A stretch of DNA of 53,541 nucleotides, from positions 1 to 53,541 of the forward strand of contig JAUWYP010000014.1 of the NCBI GenBank assembly GCA_030615765.1, written 5' to 3'. The notes under the pieces were generated by a model that saw nothing but the letters and a program-made list of their open reading frames with translations, did no database searches and was not told where the DNA came from. Shown here piece by piece: positions 7,566 to 16,952 of this stretch. The DNA is from Dehalococcoidia bacterium (GTDB lineage Bacteria; Chloroflexota; Dehalococcoidia; SM23-28-2). Made by a program: the position numbers and the translations under genes. Within the stretch, counting starts at the first letter, position 1; every line of letters begins with the position of its first letter.

Positions 7566-8445
7566 CCTGACCGCCTACCTGACAGACCCCTGGGCATCCG
7601 AGTTCATGGTGCGCAGCCTGTTGGCGCTGGTCATGGTTAGCGTCGTATGTGCTGTCATCGGCTCCTTCGTCGTGGTCAAGGGCATGGCCTTCATCGGCGA
7701 TGCCCTGGCCCACGCCTCCTTCGGCGGCGTGGCCGCTGCTTTCGTCCTGGGTGTCAGCATCTACCTGGGAGCGGCCGTCGCTGCCATCCTCACAGCCCTG
7801 GGCATCGTCTTTGTCAGCCGTCGCGCCGGCCTGCGATTCGATACAGCCATTGGCGTTCTCTTTGTGGGCGCCTTCGCCCTGGGCATCCTGATCATCAGCC
7901 GCCAAGAGGGCTACATCGTCGACCTCTTCAGCTTCATCTTCGGCAATGTGCTGGGCGTAGGCCAGGACGATCTCCTCCTCATTGCCGCCGTCGGGGCGGC
8001 GGTGCTGGTGTTGGTGGCCGTCTTCTACAAGGAGCTCTTGTTCACCGCCTACGACCCGGCCATGGCCGCCGCTGCCGGTCTGCCGGTGGCGGCTATGCAG
8101 TATGGGCTGCTGGGCCTTATCGCCCTCACCATTGTTATCTCGCTCAAGGCAGTGGGCATCGTGCTGGTGGTTGCCATGCTGGTGACCCCGGCTGCCACCG
8201 CCCAGCTCTTGGTACAACGCCTCCACTTGATAATGGCGGTGGGCGCCGGCGTAGGGGTTGTGTCGTCCGTGGTTGGCCTCTACCTTTCCTATCACGCCGA
8301 TGTCGCCGCCAGCGCCGCCGTCGTGCTGACGGCAACCGTGCTTTTCCTGATGGCCTTTCTCTTCTCACCGCGGCGCGGGATCTTCGGCCTGCGGCGGCCG
8401 TCGATCCTAACGGAGGCCGGAGAAGGCTACGGCAGTCCTAGGTAA
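7549..8445 (+). CDS. znuB: Metal ABC transporter permease
   Basis: About 298 residues with eight or nine hydrophobic helices, belonging to the ABC-3 (ZnuB/MntC) permease family. GMAFIGDALAHASFGGVA is the typical cytoplasmic loop that contacts the ATPase. The start is the ATG at 7549, 9 bases after GGAGG and inside the end of znuC; an ATG at 7531 in the same frame lacks a ribosome site. It ends the metal-uptake operon. Confidence 0.92.
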   Translation: MSAISDLTAYLTDPWASEFMVRSLLALVMVSVVCAVIGSFVVVKGMAFIGDALAHASFGGVAAAFVLGVSIYLGAAVAAILTALGIVFVSRRAGLRFDTAIGVLFVGAFALGILIISRQEGYIVDLFSFIFGNVLGVGQDDLLLIAAVGAAVLVLVAVFYKELLFTAYDPAMAAAAGLPVAAMQYGLLGLIALTIVISLKAVGIVLVVAMLVTPAATAQLLVQRLHLIMAVGAGVGVVSSVVGLYLSYHADVAASAAVVLTATVLFLMAFLFSPRRGIFGLRRPSILTEAGEGYGSPR

Positions 8446-8711
8446 GAAGAAGCGCGACGGGTCGAGGACACGCTTCCCGTGATGTGACTCCCCGCAGAGG
8501 TGAGGGGACACCCCCTTGCTCCTGCCCCCTGATCGGCGTAGGCTGTTGGCGTGGCTTGTGATAAAACGCACGATTCCGTGATGGGAAGGTGGCAGGCCAC
8601 GGTCCAAGAGGAGCGAGGACGGCCATTACCGCGTAGCCTCGCGCCGCTCGTGGCCGCAGCCTATTCACATAAGCAAGCGCCAGCCTTAAGATAGGAGAGG
8701 GGGTAGCTACT
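8446..8711 (+). other. Intergenic region before the GltD-like gene
   Basis: 266 bases without a credible gene on either strand. There is a short dyad (aggggacacccccttg), possibly a weak end signal for znuB, and a gataaaa stretch near 8563 that could be part of a promoter. No clean -35/-10 pair is visible. The ribosome site aggagaggggg lies just before the GTG at 8712. Confidence 0.4.
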
Positions 8712-10175
8712 GTGAGTGACAAGAGTTCTTCGACCGAAAAGACGCCAGCTCCTGCCATTGACCGCAAAGAGCGGCTGAAGATACCGCCTCAAGAGATCCC
8801 CAAACAGGACCCTAAGGAGCGAATCAAGAACTGGGACGAAGTCTACCTCGAGTTAGACGTAGAGACCGCACGGCGGGAGGCTTCTCGCTGCATCCAGTGT
8901 CCTGCTGCCGCCTGTACCAAGGCCTGCCCTCTCCACAACGACATCGTAGGAGCATTCGCTCTGCTAGAGCAGGGCGACATCATCGGCGCAGCCAACAAGT
9001 TCCGCGAGACCAGCCCCATGCCCGAGATATGCGGCCGCCTCTGTCCCCACGAGCAACTGTGCGAGGGCGCCTGTGTGGTGGGGAAGAAGGCGAAGCCTGG
9101 CGCCGTTGGCAGGCTAGAGTACTTCCTCGCCGACTATCAGCGAAAGCACGAGGGATGGCCCATACCCGAGGTGGCTCCGCCCACCGGCAGGAAAGTGGCC
9201 GTGGTGGGCTCAGGCCCGGCCGGCCTGGTGGTGGCCGAGGAGCTCGTCAAGAGGGGCCACACGGCGGTGATCTATGAAGCCTGGCCCCTACCCGGCGGGC
9301 TCCTTCGCTACGGCATTCCCAGCTTCATAATCAGCAAGGCCGTGGTCGACGATAAGATTCAGATGCTGGAGAAGCTCGGAGTGACCTTCGCCACCAATAC
9401 CCTTATCGGCAAGGACATCACCGTAGACAGCCTCCTCCGGTCTGACTACGATGCAGTGTTCCTCGGCTACGGCGCCGGTCAAGGCGTGAAGATGGGTGTC
9501 CCCGGGGAGGACCTCGACGGCATTATCATGGCCACTGACTTCCTGGTGCGGTCTAACGTGCCACCAGAGCATCTACCTCCCGACTGGCGCAGACCCGTCG
9601 ATCCCGGCGACAAGGTGGTTGTTATCGGCGGTGGCAACACGGCCATGGACTGCCTCCGCTCGGCCTTGCGGCTAGGCGCTCGCGAAGTGACCTGCGTCTA
9701 CCGCCGCACTGAGGTAGAGATGCCTGGGAACGTCAAGGAGAGAGAGAACGCCGTGGAAGAAGGCTCCAAGATCATGTACCTGGCGGCGCCCATCGAGTTC
9801 CTCGGCGACGATCACGGCCGCCTGCGGGTGGCCCGCTGCCAGCGCATGGAGCTGGGCGAGCCCGATGAGAGCGGCCGTCGCAGGCCAGTGCCCATTCCCG
9901 GGTCCGAGTTCGAGATACCAGTCGACACGGTGGTTCTGGCCATCGGCTACCGCGTTGAGCGCCTCATCCTTGAGGCGACCGACGGCCTGGAAGCCAACAG
10001 GAACGGTACGCTGGTGATCGACCCGGAGACGGGCGCCACCAGCCTCCCAGGAGTGTTCTCCGGCGGTGATGCCGTGCGCGGCCCGGACTTCGTCGTGGAC
10101 GCCGTGGCCGATGCCAAGGTGGCAGCGGCGGCCATCGACGAGTACATCCGCAGAAAGCAGGCGGGGGAGACCTAG
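8712..10175 (+). CDS. GltD-like NADPH-dependent FAD/iron-sulfur oxidoreductase
   Basis: 487 residues, the size of the glutamate synthase small subunit. The N-terminal ferredoxin-like domain carries Cys motifs CIQCPAAACTKACP and CGRLCPHEQLCEGAC for two [4Fe-4S] clusters. An FAD-binding GSGPAGLVVAEEL follows, then an NAD(P)-binding GGGNTAMDCLRSAL, and the C-terminal GVFSGGDAVRGPDFVVDAVADAK. No large glutamate synthase subunit is nearby. Homologues act as GltD with a distant GltB, as NfnB/sulfide dehydrogenase alpha subunits, or as stand-alone NADPH-ferredoxin type reductases, so the electron acceptor is undecided. Confidence 0.85.
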   Translation: MSDKSSSTEKTPAPAIDRKERLKIPPQEIPKQDPKERIKNWDEVYLELDVETARREASRCIQCPAAACTKACPLHNDIVGAFALLEQGDIIGAANKFRETSPMPEICGRLCPHEQLCEGACVVGKKAKPGAVGRLEYFLADYQRKHEGWPIPEVAPPTGRKVAVVGSGPAGLVVAEELVKRGHTAVIYEAWPLPGGLLRYGIPSFIISKAVVDDKIQMLEKLGVTFATNTLIGKDITVDSLLRSDYDAVFLGYGAGQGVKMGVPGEDLDGIIMATDFLVRSNVPPEHLPPDWRRPVDPGDKVVVIGGGNTAMDCLRSALRLGAREVTCVYRRTEVEMPGNVKERENAVEEGSKIMYLAAPIEFLGDDHGRLRVARCQRMELGEPDESGRRRPVPIPGSEFEIPVDTVVLAIGYRVERLILEATDGLEANRNGTLVIDPETGATSLPGVFSGGDAVRGPDFVVDAVADAKVAAAAIDEYIRRKQAGET

Positions 10176-10179
10176 CCCT

Positions 10180-11727
10180 CTAGACCTGCTCCATAAACCC
10201 GGCGATCTCCTGCACCGCCACCTTCTCCACCGCCATCTCCGGCGCGTAGACGATCTCGTCTGCCGCCCACGCCAGCGTCGGCCGCCGCTCGTGCCCCACG
10301 CCGATGATCCCCTGCAGGACGTTGTGGATGCTATCGTTGATGCGGATGGCATTGACCTTGATGGGTTCCGCCAGGCGGCCGTCGCGGATGATGTAGGAAT
10401 CGCCCACCACCGTACAGGTGAAGTCGCCCGCGCGCAGGCCGTTCACAGGGTAGGTGTACCAGATACGGCCCAGGTATAGACCATCGCCCACCTGCCGCAG
10501 CAGCTCCTCCTGGCTGCGGTCGTCCCCTTCGATGATGACGTTGGTGGCGAAGATGCCCGGCTGGGCGTCGAAGTTGCGCCCACCGCCGCGAGCGAAGCGG
10601 AAGCCGTTGCGGGGCACCATGGCCGCTCGATAGTCGCTGGGGTCCACCCCCAGCTTCTCGCGAGCCTTGGGATCGCCCAGGATGCGCTGGCTCTCATAGT
10701 AGTTCGTCAACAGGCCGGTGAGGACGCCATCGCGGATCAGTTCGGTCCGACCGGTGGGCAGCCCCTCGCAGGTGACGCCCTTGCTCCCCACCAGCCCCGC
10801 TGCCGCGCCGTCGTCGTAGATGCTCAGCTTCTGAGAGGCGATCTGCTCGCCCAGCTTCCCCATGAAGGGGCTGGCGGCGGCATAGAAGGTGCCCAGGCTG
10901 ACGCTGGGCATCACCAGGTTCACCATCAGGTCCATCACCGCCTGCGGCCCGAACACGACCCGATACTCGCCGTCCTTGACTCGCACGCCGCCGATCGCCT
11001 CAACAGCGTTGCCGGCCGCCTCGCGCGCGGCCTCATCACCGAAGGCCGCCAGGCGCGTGGCCGCCGCCCAGCCGCTGCCCTTGGAGCCTTCCCGCTCGAC
11101 CATGGAGGTCACGAAGGAGAGGATGGCGCTCGATTCGTCGGTCTGCACCTCGGGCATGGCGTAGGATGCCACGGCGATGCGCTCCTGCAGGATGGTCACG
11201 TCTCCCCCCACGATGAGCCCCAGGGCGCGCAGCTCGCCGCCGGCCAGGTCGATGAGGGCCTCCGAGGACTGGAAGGTGCGCAGAGCGCCGCCCACCACCT
11301 GCCAGCCGCAGCCCACCAGGTCGGCGTCGGTCAGGCGCATCAGGCGAGGGTCGTGGTAGCGGCGCAGGGCTCGCTTCTCGCCGCTGGGCCGGGCCAGCGA
11401 CACGAACTCGGGGTCGAGGACGGCCCCCTTGCGGGCCTTGGCCAGCGCCTCCTTCACTCCCTCGATGGATATGTCGCTGCTCTCGCTGCCGAAGCCTATC
11501 TTGCGCCCCTCGGCCGTGCGGAAGACGGCCTGCACGCCGATGCCGTAGGACTCGGTGGACTTGGGCTCCTCGACGCCGTTGCAGGGGATGTGGGAGGTGT
11601 AGTTGAGGCGGGTGAGCAACTGGCCGTTGCTGGCGGCGAACACCTCCGCCTCCTCGACGTCGTCGATGGTGCGCAGGTAGGCGAGGCCCTGGGAGACGGC
11701 CTTACGGAGACGGGCAACAGAGATCAT
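10180..11727 (-). CDS. TldD/PmbA-family protein, PmbA-like subunit
   Basis: About 515 residues. Motifs such as VEEAEVFAASNG, FGSESSDISIEGVKEAL and the C-terminal ATNVIIEGDD...LYLGRIWYTYPVNGLRAGDFTCTVVG (seen as separate blocks) are typical of PmbA/TldE, which lacks the HExxxH zinc motif and pairs with a TldD subunit. TldD/E complexes trim leader peptides of modified peptides and unfolded helices. The start is ATG at 11727 after gggggtgc; a GTG at 11766 is less likely. The partner TldD is encoded two genes upstream on the same strand, separated by an HNH gene. Confidence 0.85.
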   Translation of the reverse strand: MISVARLRKAVSQGLAYLRTIDDVEEAEVFAASNGQLLTRLNYTSHIPCNGVEEPKSTESYGIGVQAVFRTAEGRKIGFGSESSDISIEGVKEALAKARKGAVLDPEFVSLARPSGEKRALRRYHDPRLMRLTDADLVGCGWQVVGGALRTFQSSEALIDLAGGELRALGLIVGGDVTILQERIAVASYAMPEVQTDESSAILSFVTSMVEREGSKGSGWAAATRLAAFGDEAAREAAGNAVEAIGGVRVKDGEYRVVFGPQAVMDLMVNLVMPSVSLGTFYAAASPFMGKLGEQIASQKLSIYDDGAAAGLVGSKGVTCEGLPTGRTELIRDGVLTGLLTNYYESQRILGDPKAREKLGVDPSDYRAAMVPRNGFRFARGGGRNFDAQPGIFATNVIIEGDDRSQEELLRQVGDGLYLGRIWYTYPVNGLRAGDFTCTVVGDSYIIRDGRLAEPIKVNAIRINDSIHNVLQGIIGVGHERRPTLAWAADEIVYAPEMAVEKVAVQEIAGFMEQV

Positions 11728-11770
11728 GTTTCGCACCCCCAAAGCGTTACCTAGTAGACCCGGCACTTGG

Positions 11771-12622
11771 TCATTGTCGCCGTCGCGGATCGCCTGGTTG
11801 ACCTTGCGCAGCCCTCAGTTGTCCCCAGGCTTCCAGCCCGCGCCTAACCCTTTCTGCAACATCAGGCCAGGAAACAATCACTCCTTTGCCGAAACGAGGG
11901 TCCGGCTGGATCTTGAAGCATTTGGATGCTGTGTCTACAACTAGGCGAAGAGCGACAAGGCACAAGTTACCGAGCCCAATATCTTGTAGTACCCCATTGA
12001 ATCGAATCCAATCACGCGAGATTTGGAAGTTCTGACCCTTCCGCCATAAATCACCACGGATCTCGATAGGGAAATTTCGTGCGTCGATTTGAAGCGCGAT
12101 GCCGCCTAGCTTCCATCGAAGTTTAATCCATTGGAAACCTGACTCAAGGTCCCAAGGAAGAGGGTCCCCAGAAATCCATTCGTTGCGTTCAATTAGAGCA
12201 AGCAGCTGATCCTTACGGTCGTAGAGTCCAACTGAGAGTTCAAGTCTACCTTCGGCATCTAGACTAAGCGAGAGCAATTCTTCCTGATCCACTAGTAAGA
12301 AAGCGCCCTCGCCAACAAACTGATTACTTCCAGCGGCAATGGCGGGGACACTTTGGTTTATTCTGAGCTTGCCCTCGACGTAACCGTTGGCAATGTTAAA
12401 AGGCCGCGACTTATAGGAGCGCTGCTCACTCTCAGGCATTGCGCCTACAGTGGCTTCGTGATGACAAAGCGGGCAAAATATCATGAGATCCTGGGGGTCT
12501 TCGGAACGCGGAACGATGTGGTGGTATTCGAAGATTGGATTACCACACTTGCAACACCCGAAGCCTGCTTCTTGTCGCAACTGCCTCTTGACCGGTTCAG
12601 GAATGGGCACCCGCTTGATCAT
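11771..12622 (-). CDS. HNH endonuclease domain protein
   Basis: 283 residues. The N-terminal 55 residues carry CCKCGN, the HNH core YHHIVPRSEDPQDLMIFCPLCH (split here as YHHIVPR and LMIFCPLCHH), that is, a zinc-ribbon-type HNH nuclease. The remaining 230 residues are a beta-rich domain of unknown role (LELSVGLYDRKDQLLALIE; IALQIDARNFPIEIRGDLW). The coding region is visibly poorer in G+C than both neighbours and has no strong ribosome site, which suggests later arrival between the two tldD/pmbA genes. It could act in restriction or be a domesticated mobile nuclease; no partner methylase is present. Confidence 0.75.
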   Translation of the reverse strand: MIKRVPIPEPVKRQLRQEAGFGCCKCGNPIFEYHHIVPRSEDPQDLMIFCPLCHHEATVGAMPESEQRSYKSRPFNIANGYVEGKLRINQSVPAIAAGSNQFVGEGAFLLVDQEELLSLSLDAEGRLELSVGLYDRKDQLLALIERNEWISGDPLPWDLESGFQWIKLRWKLGGIALQIDARNFPIEIRGDLWRKGQNFQISRDWIRFNGVLQDIGLGNLCLVALRLVVDTASKCFKIQPDPRFGKGVIVSWPDVAERVRRGLEAWGQLRAAQGQPGDPRRRQ

Positions 12623-12688
12623 TCTCGGACTGGCCTAAAATGGCAACGGTATCTAACGCGACTCACTGACCCTGCTTCCTTCGCCTAC

Positions 12689-14254
12689 CTAAGCCCCGCT
12701 CAGCTTCGCCCGCCCGCGCATCGTCGGGCCGCCGTTGCTCATGCGCTTGGTCTGCATCGGCTGGCCCTTGCCGCAGTTGGGGATGGGGAACAGGCGAAAG
12801 TCGTTGCCCACGGCATCAATGCTCAGGAAGTAATCGCGGCTGTCGCTGGTCAGGCCGCCGTCGCGGAACATCTCCCCCAGCTCGCCGTTGCGGATCTCGT
12901 ACACCTTCATGGCAGTGATGCGAAAGTTCTCCCGCTGCTCAGAAATAGAGGGGATGCGATGGCCCACAACGTAGTAGCCTTGCTCCACCTCGCGGATGAT
13001 GTCCTGCGGGTCGCGGTCGCCGCCGGCGAAGCACGTGTTCGACATGCGGATCAGCGGCACCAGGGAGGCATCGGTGGCCTTGTAGGAGCCGTTGGGCTCG
13101 GCCCCCAGCAGGGCCGCCGTCTGACGGCTGTTCATGAAGCCGCCGAAGATACCCTTGTCCACGTGGACCACCCGCTTGGCTGGCGTGCCCTCGTCGTCGT
13201 ACAGGTAGTGGCCGAAGCCGGAGAGGGTGGCGTCGGTGAAGGCGGTCAGCAGCTCCGAGCCCACCCGCTTGCCGACCTGGTTCTCCGCCAGGTCCTTGAG
13301 GAACCAGCTACGGCCGGCGTAGCCCGTCTCCATCTTGAGAGCGCGGTCGGCCTCGGTGGGGTGGCCGATGATCTCGTGCACCAGGAGGGCGTTGTAGTGG
13401 GGATCGGTGACCACCACCACATCCTTATCCGTAGCCTTCAGCGGCCGCGAGTTGGCCAGGGCCACCGTGTCCCCGGCCAGGGCGAGGGAGAACGTCCTCA
13501 GGTCGGGCCGCTGGATGTGCTCCTCGTCCACCCCCTGGGCCACCGCCTCCCACCCCTGCTGGTGCCCGACGAAATCGTATTGCTCCTGGCCACCCTCCTT
13601 CCCCACCGCCACCACAAAGCACACGCCGCCGGTCATGGCCCAGCTCTGGTCGATGTTTGCCCCCTCAGAGCTGCAGAAGAGCTGGCGGCCCAGGACAGTG
13701 GAGGCGCCAACGTGGTTGTACATGATCTGCTGGTCGATGCCCTGCACGCCCTTGGAGACCTCCCGCACGTAGCGAACGATCTCGTCTAGGGGCACCGAGC
13801 GGGGGTCGATTTGATACTGGGGCGGCACGCTGTCCTGGCACACCTCGACGGGGGCCAGCTCGGTGCTGTGGAGCGCCTCGGCCAGGGGGCCCAGGCGCTC
13901 GCGGGCCAGGGCCTTGCACTGAGCGCTGGCCAGCGCCCGCTGGTAGGCGTGGTCGATCCCGGCGCGGAGGACGCGCTGGAGGCGGGGCAGGTCGGCGGCC
14001 CCCAGTTGCTGGCCGAAGTAGCCTGCCGCCGTCATCTTCTCCCCAGCGATGACCCGCACGCCGAAGGAGAAACCATAGTCCTCGCTGCTGAACTTGTCCA
14101 TGCCGTTCTCGGCCGCCGCCCCTTTGCCCTCGCCCACCTCGATGCGCAGGTCGCAGTAGCGCAGGTGGCGCAGCCGCCGCAAGGAGCGGCGAACCAGCTC
14201 GCAGGCCATCTCGCGGATCTGGGGGATGACTTCGGTAGTTACCTTAGCGGCCAT
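12689..14254 (-). CDS. tldD: TldD-family metallopeptidase subunit
   Basis: About 521 residues from ATG at 14254, which lies after ttgaggagtg; a longer frame to 14293 lacks a site. The zinc-binding HEIIGHPTEAD motif at about residue 293 defines the catalytic TldD subunit. The C-terminus has RMSNTCFAGG and NGELGEMFRDGGLTSDSRDY blocks typical of the family. It presumably forms a heteromer with the PmbA-like protein encoded at 10180-11727. Context does not show a peptide precursor, so the substrate is unknown. Confidence 0.9.
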   Translation of the reverse strand: MAAKVTTEVIPQIREMACELVRRSLRRLRHLRYCDLRIEVGEGKGAAAENGMDKFSSEDYGFSFGVRVIAGEKMTAAGYFGQQLGAADLPRLQRVLRAGIDHAYQRALASAQCKALARERLGPLAEALHSTELAPVEVCQDSVPPQYQIDPRSVPLDEIVRYVREVSKGVQGIDQQIMYNHVGASTVLGRQLFCSSEGANIDQSWAMTGGVCFVVAVGKEGGQEQYDFVGHQQGWEAVAQGVDEEHIQRPDLRTFSLALAGDTVALANSRPLKATDKDVVVVTDPHYNALLVHEIIGHPTEADRALKMETGYAGRSWFLKDLAENQVGKRVGSELLTAFTDATLSGFGHYLYDDEGTPAKRVVHVDKGIFGGFMNSRQTAALLGAEPNGSYKATDASLVPLIRMSNTCFAGGDRDPQDIIREVEQGYYVVGHRIPSISEQRENFRITAMKVYEIRNGELGEMFRDGGLTSDSRDYFLSIDAVGNDFRLFPIPNCGKGQPMQTKRMSNGGPTMRGRAKLSGA

Positions 14255-14340
14255 GGGCCAACACTCCTCAAAGGAAGCGAGAAGGAACGTCAATCGATCT
14301 TAGCGGCCAGCCAGCGCCGTTGTCCAGCGCGAGCCAATGG

Positions 14341-14952
14341 CTACCATTCCACCCCCAGTGCCCGCAGCTGGCGCTCCATATCGGCGACGCCCCGGAAGTG
14401 GAAGGCGTGCATGCCGGCGGCCCGCGCCCCCTCGATGTTCTGGGCAAGGTCGTCGGTGAACACGCAGCCGTAGACGGGCACCCCCAGCGTTTCGGCGGCC
14501 AGGTGGTAGATGCGCGCGTCGGGCTTGGCCACGCCCACCCGCGCCGAGTTGATGACCACATCGAACAGGTCCATGATGCCGTGATGGTTCTCCAGGATGT
14601 CCTCCAGATTCTTGGTGGCGTTGCTGATCATGCCCACCTTATAGCGCCGCCGGAGCTTTCGGGCCAGCGAGACCACGTCCTCATCGATGCCCTTCCAGAT
14701 GTGGTGCCAGTCCTGACGAATGCCCGGTATCGGCCGCCCGGCCAGCTCGTACAGCTTGTCGAGGGCGCCCTTCAGCCACTCCCGCTCCGAACTGCGCCCG
14801 ACCTCCACTTCGTGCCACTCGGGGATCTCGAACAGAGCGTCCCAAAACCCGCCCGCAGGCAGACCATACTTGTCCTCCAGGCGGGCCATCTCCTGGCGGT
14901 CGAGTCGCCCAACGACGCCGCCGTAGTCGAAGAGAACCGCTTGAATCGTCAT
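14341..14952 (-). CDS. HAD-superfamily hydrolase (subfamily IA-like)
   Basis: 203 residues. The nucleophile motif is FDYGGV (Asp8), with Gly where many HAD phosphatases have the second Asp, as in the DFGGV-type variants. Then SNATKN (motif II), the motif III Lys in VAKPDARIY, and the acidic motif FTDDLAQNIEGA. A cap domain lies between residues about 15 and 85. Substrate unknown. It starts 6 bases after the stop of nadE, so the two are co-transcribed. Confidence 0.85.
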   Translation of the reverse strand: MTIQAVLFDYGGVVGRLDRQEMARLEDKYGLPAGGFWDALFEIPEWHEVEVGRSSEREWLKGALDKLYELAGRPIPGIRQDWHHIWKGIDEDVVSLARKLRRRYKVGMISNATKNLEDILENHHGIMDLFDVVINSARVGVAKPDARIYHLAAETLGVPVYGCVFTDDLAQNIEGARAAGMHAFHFRGVADMERQLRALGVEW

Positions 14953-14958
14953 CGGCAG

Positions 14959-16692
14959 CTAGGATCCCTTGTAGCGATTGGCTATCGGCAGGCGGCGGTC
15001 GCGCCCGAAGGCGCGGGGGCTGATCTTCACCCCGGGAGGAGCCTGACGACGCTTGTACTCATTCCTGTCCACCATGGCCATCACCCGCCTCACCAGCTCC
15101 TCCTCGAAGCCCATGGCCGCTATCGCGTCGACGCTCTTGTCCTCCTCCACGTAGGCCTCAAGGATGGGGTCGAGGGTCTCGTAGGATGGCAGAGTGTCCA
15201 CGTCCCGCTGGTCGGGGCGCAGCTCCGCCGATGGCTCCTTTTCCATCACGCTTTGGGGAATCACCGCCTTTGACCCCAGACTATTGCGATAGCCAGCCAG
15301 GCGATAGACCAGAGTCTTCGGCACATCCTTGATGACGGCGAAGCCGCCGGCCATGTCGCCATAGAGAGTAGCATAGCCGGTAGCCATCTCGCTCTTGTTA
15401 CCGGTGGCCAGCACCAGCCAGCCGAACTTGTTGGACAGGGCCATGATGATGAGACCGCGGATACGCGACTGGATGTTCTCCTCAGCCACTCCGAACTCGG
15501 TATCGGCGAAAGGCTCGCTGAGAAGGTCAAGGAAAGTGGAGAAAGACTCCTCGATGGGAATAGTCATCAGTTGAATGCCCAGTCTGTCGGCCAGTTCGCG
15601 GGCGTCCCTGATGCTCCCCTCGGAGGAGAAGCGGGAGGGCATGGCCACGCCCACCACGTTCTCGCTGCCCAGAGCGTCCACCGCGATTGCCGCCACCAGG
15701 CTGGAATCGATGCCCCCCGACAGGCCAATGACTGCCTTCTGGAAGCCATTCTTCAGCAGGTAATCGCGGGTGCCCAGCACCAGGGCATGGTACACTTCAG
15801 CGTCATCGCCCTTAGCGGGAGCGCGGCGACGTTTCACCGGCGGCTTCTTCTCCGCCAAGGGCTCATCGGACACCTGCACCTTGGCCACGGAACTGCCAGC
15901 GCCAGAGGCCACCCTTCGCCTGCGCCGTCGCGGCTCGTGGAGGCGAGCTTGAAACGCCTCCTCCACGTCCAGATCACAGATCAACAGCTCTTCCTCGAAG
16001 GCGGCAGCCTGGGCCAAGACCTCACCCCAGGGGCTCACCACCATGCTGGCGCCATCGAAAACGAGCTCATCCTGTCCGCCCACCTGATTCGTGTAGCAGA
16101 TGAAGACGGCATAGTCGCTGGCACGAGTGGCCAGCATCTGCTCACGGAAGCGCCGCTTGCCCATGTGGTAGGGCGAGCCGTTGATGTTAATGATCACCTG
16201 GGCGCCAGCGTGCGCCTGCGCTCGCGTGGGGTCGTCCGGGTACCAGATGTCCTCGCAGATGCTCACCCCCACGCCGATGCCAGCCACCACGTACACGGGG
16301 CACCTCGTCCCCGCCTGAAAGTAGCGGTTCTCGTCGAAGACGCCGTAATTGGGAAGGAACTGCTTGTGGTACACGTCCACCAACCGCCCGTCGTGGATGA
16401 TGGCGGCGGCATTGTGGATGTCGTGGTCGCGGTCGACGAAACCCATCACCGCGCTGATGCCCTGGCAACCCTTCACCACCCGTTGCAGTACGGACAGATT
16501 GTCGCGAATGAACTGGGGGCGCAGCAGCAGATCCTCCGGCGGGTAGCCAGTGATCGTCAACTCGGGAAAGCTAATCAGGTCGACGCCCAACTCTCGCGCC
16601 TGGCCCACGTACTCCAAGACCTTGGCGGCGTTGCCGTCCAAGTCGCCGACGGTGGTGTTTATCTGAGCCAGCCCCAGACGCAAGGTACGCAC
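14959..16692 (-). CDS. nadE: Glutamine-dependent NAD+ synthetase
   Basis: 577 residues with two domains. The N-terminal nitrilase-type glutaminase has the triad Glu44 (SFPELTITGY), Lys110 (VYHKQFLPN) and Cys146 (VSICEDIW). The C-terminal synthetase has the P-loop SGGIDSS at 325-331. Between them is a basic, low-complexity linker (EPRRRRRR, KKPPVKRRRAPAKG) that is longer than usual. The enzyme amidates deamido-NAD+ with ammonia channelled from glutamine. The start is GTG at 16692 after cagggaggagcg. Confidence 0.95.
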   Translation of the reverse strand: MRTLRLGLAQINTTVGDLDGNAAKVLEYVGQARELGVDLISFPELTITGYPPEDLLLRPQFIRDNLSVLQRVVKGCQGISAVMGFVDRDHDIHNAAAIIHDGRLVDVYHKQFLPNYGVFDENRYFQAGTRCPVYVVAGIGVGVSICEDIWYPDDPTRAQAHAGAQVIININGSPYHMGKRRFREQMLATRASDYAVFICYTNQVGGQDELVFDGASMVVSPWGEVLAQAAAFEEELLICDLDVEEAFQARLHEPRRRRRRVASGAGSSVAKVQVSDEPLAEKKPPVKRRRAPAKGDDAEVYHALVLGTRDYLLKNGFQKAVIGLSGGIDSSLVAAIAVDALGSENVVGVAMPSRFSSEGSIRDARELADRLGIQLMTIPIEESFSTFLDLLSEPFADTEFGVAEENIQSRIRGLIIMALSNKFGWLVLATGNKSEMATGYATLYGDMAGGFAVIKDVPKTLVYRLAGYRNSLGSKAVIPQSVMEKEPSAELRPDQRDVDTLPSYETLDPILEAYVEEDKSVDAIAAMGFEEELVRRVMAMVDRNEYKRRQAPPGVKISPRAFGRDRRLPIANRYKGS

Positions 16693-16788
16693 ATCGCTCC
16701 TCCCTGAGGCGATTATCGTCCTTTGCCGAAAGGAGGGTCAAGCCGATTTCGTTATGACAGCCATTGATCACCAACAGTTGTGAAAGGG

Positions 16789-16817
16789 TTTACAAGCCCC
16801 ACCGGCAGGGCTATAAT
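16789..16817 (+). promoter_or_regulatory. Promoter of citrate synthase
   Basis: TTTACA at 16789-16794, a 17-base spacer and a perfect TATAAT at 16812-16817. The same hexamer pair with the same spacing occurs before greA (42553-42581). Transcription should begin near 16824, leaving a leader of about 130 bases. Confidence 0.8.
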
Positions 16818-16868
16818 ATCGCGGGAGTCATAACCTGGTAACTATGCTGGGCAGAGGAAATTCTGACG

Positions 16869-16896
16869 AGGAGCCCTGGGGCGCTCTTTATTTTTT
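16869..16896 (+). terminator. Terminator inside the citrate synthase leader (possible attenuator)
   Basis: GAGCCC pairs with GGGCGCTC (one bulged C, 3-base loop) and is followed directly by TTTATTTTTT. It lies about 45 bases after the predicted start and 57 bases before the GTG of the gene. A GGGC at about 16849-16852 could pair with the GCCC of the terminator arm and act as an antiterminator. The result could be attenuation or a short RNA of roughly 70 bases. Confidence 0.65.
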
Positions 16897-16952
16897 GCCC
16901 TGAGGCCCGGAGAAACAGGAAGCGAGATCGATCTGACGGAAGGAGGGCATTC

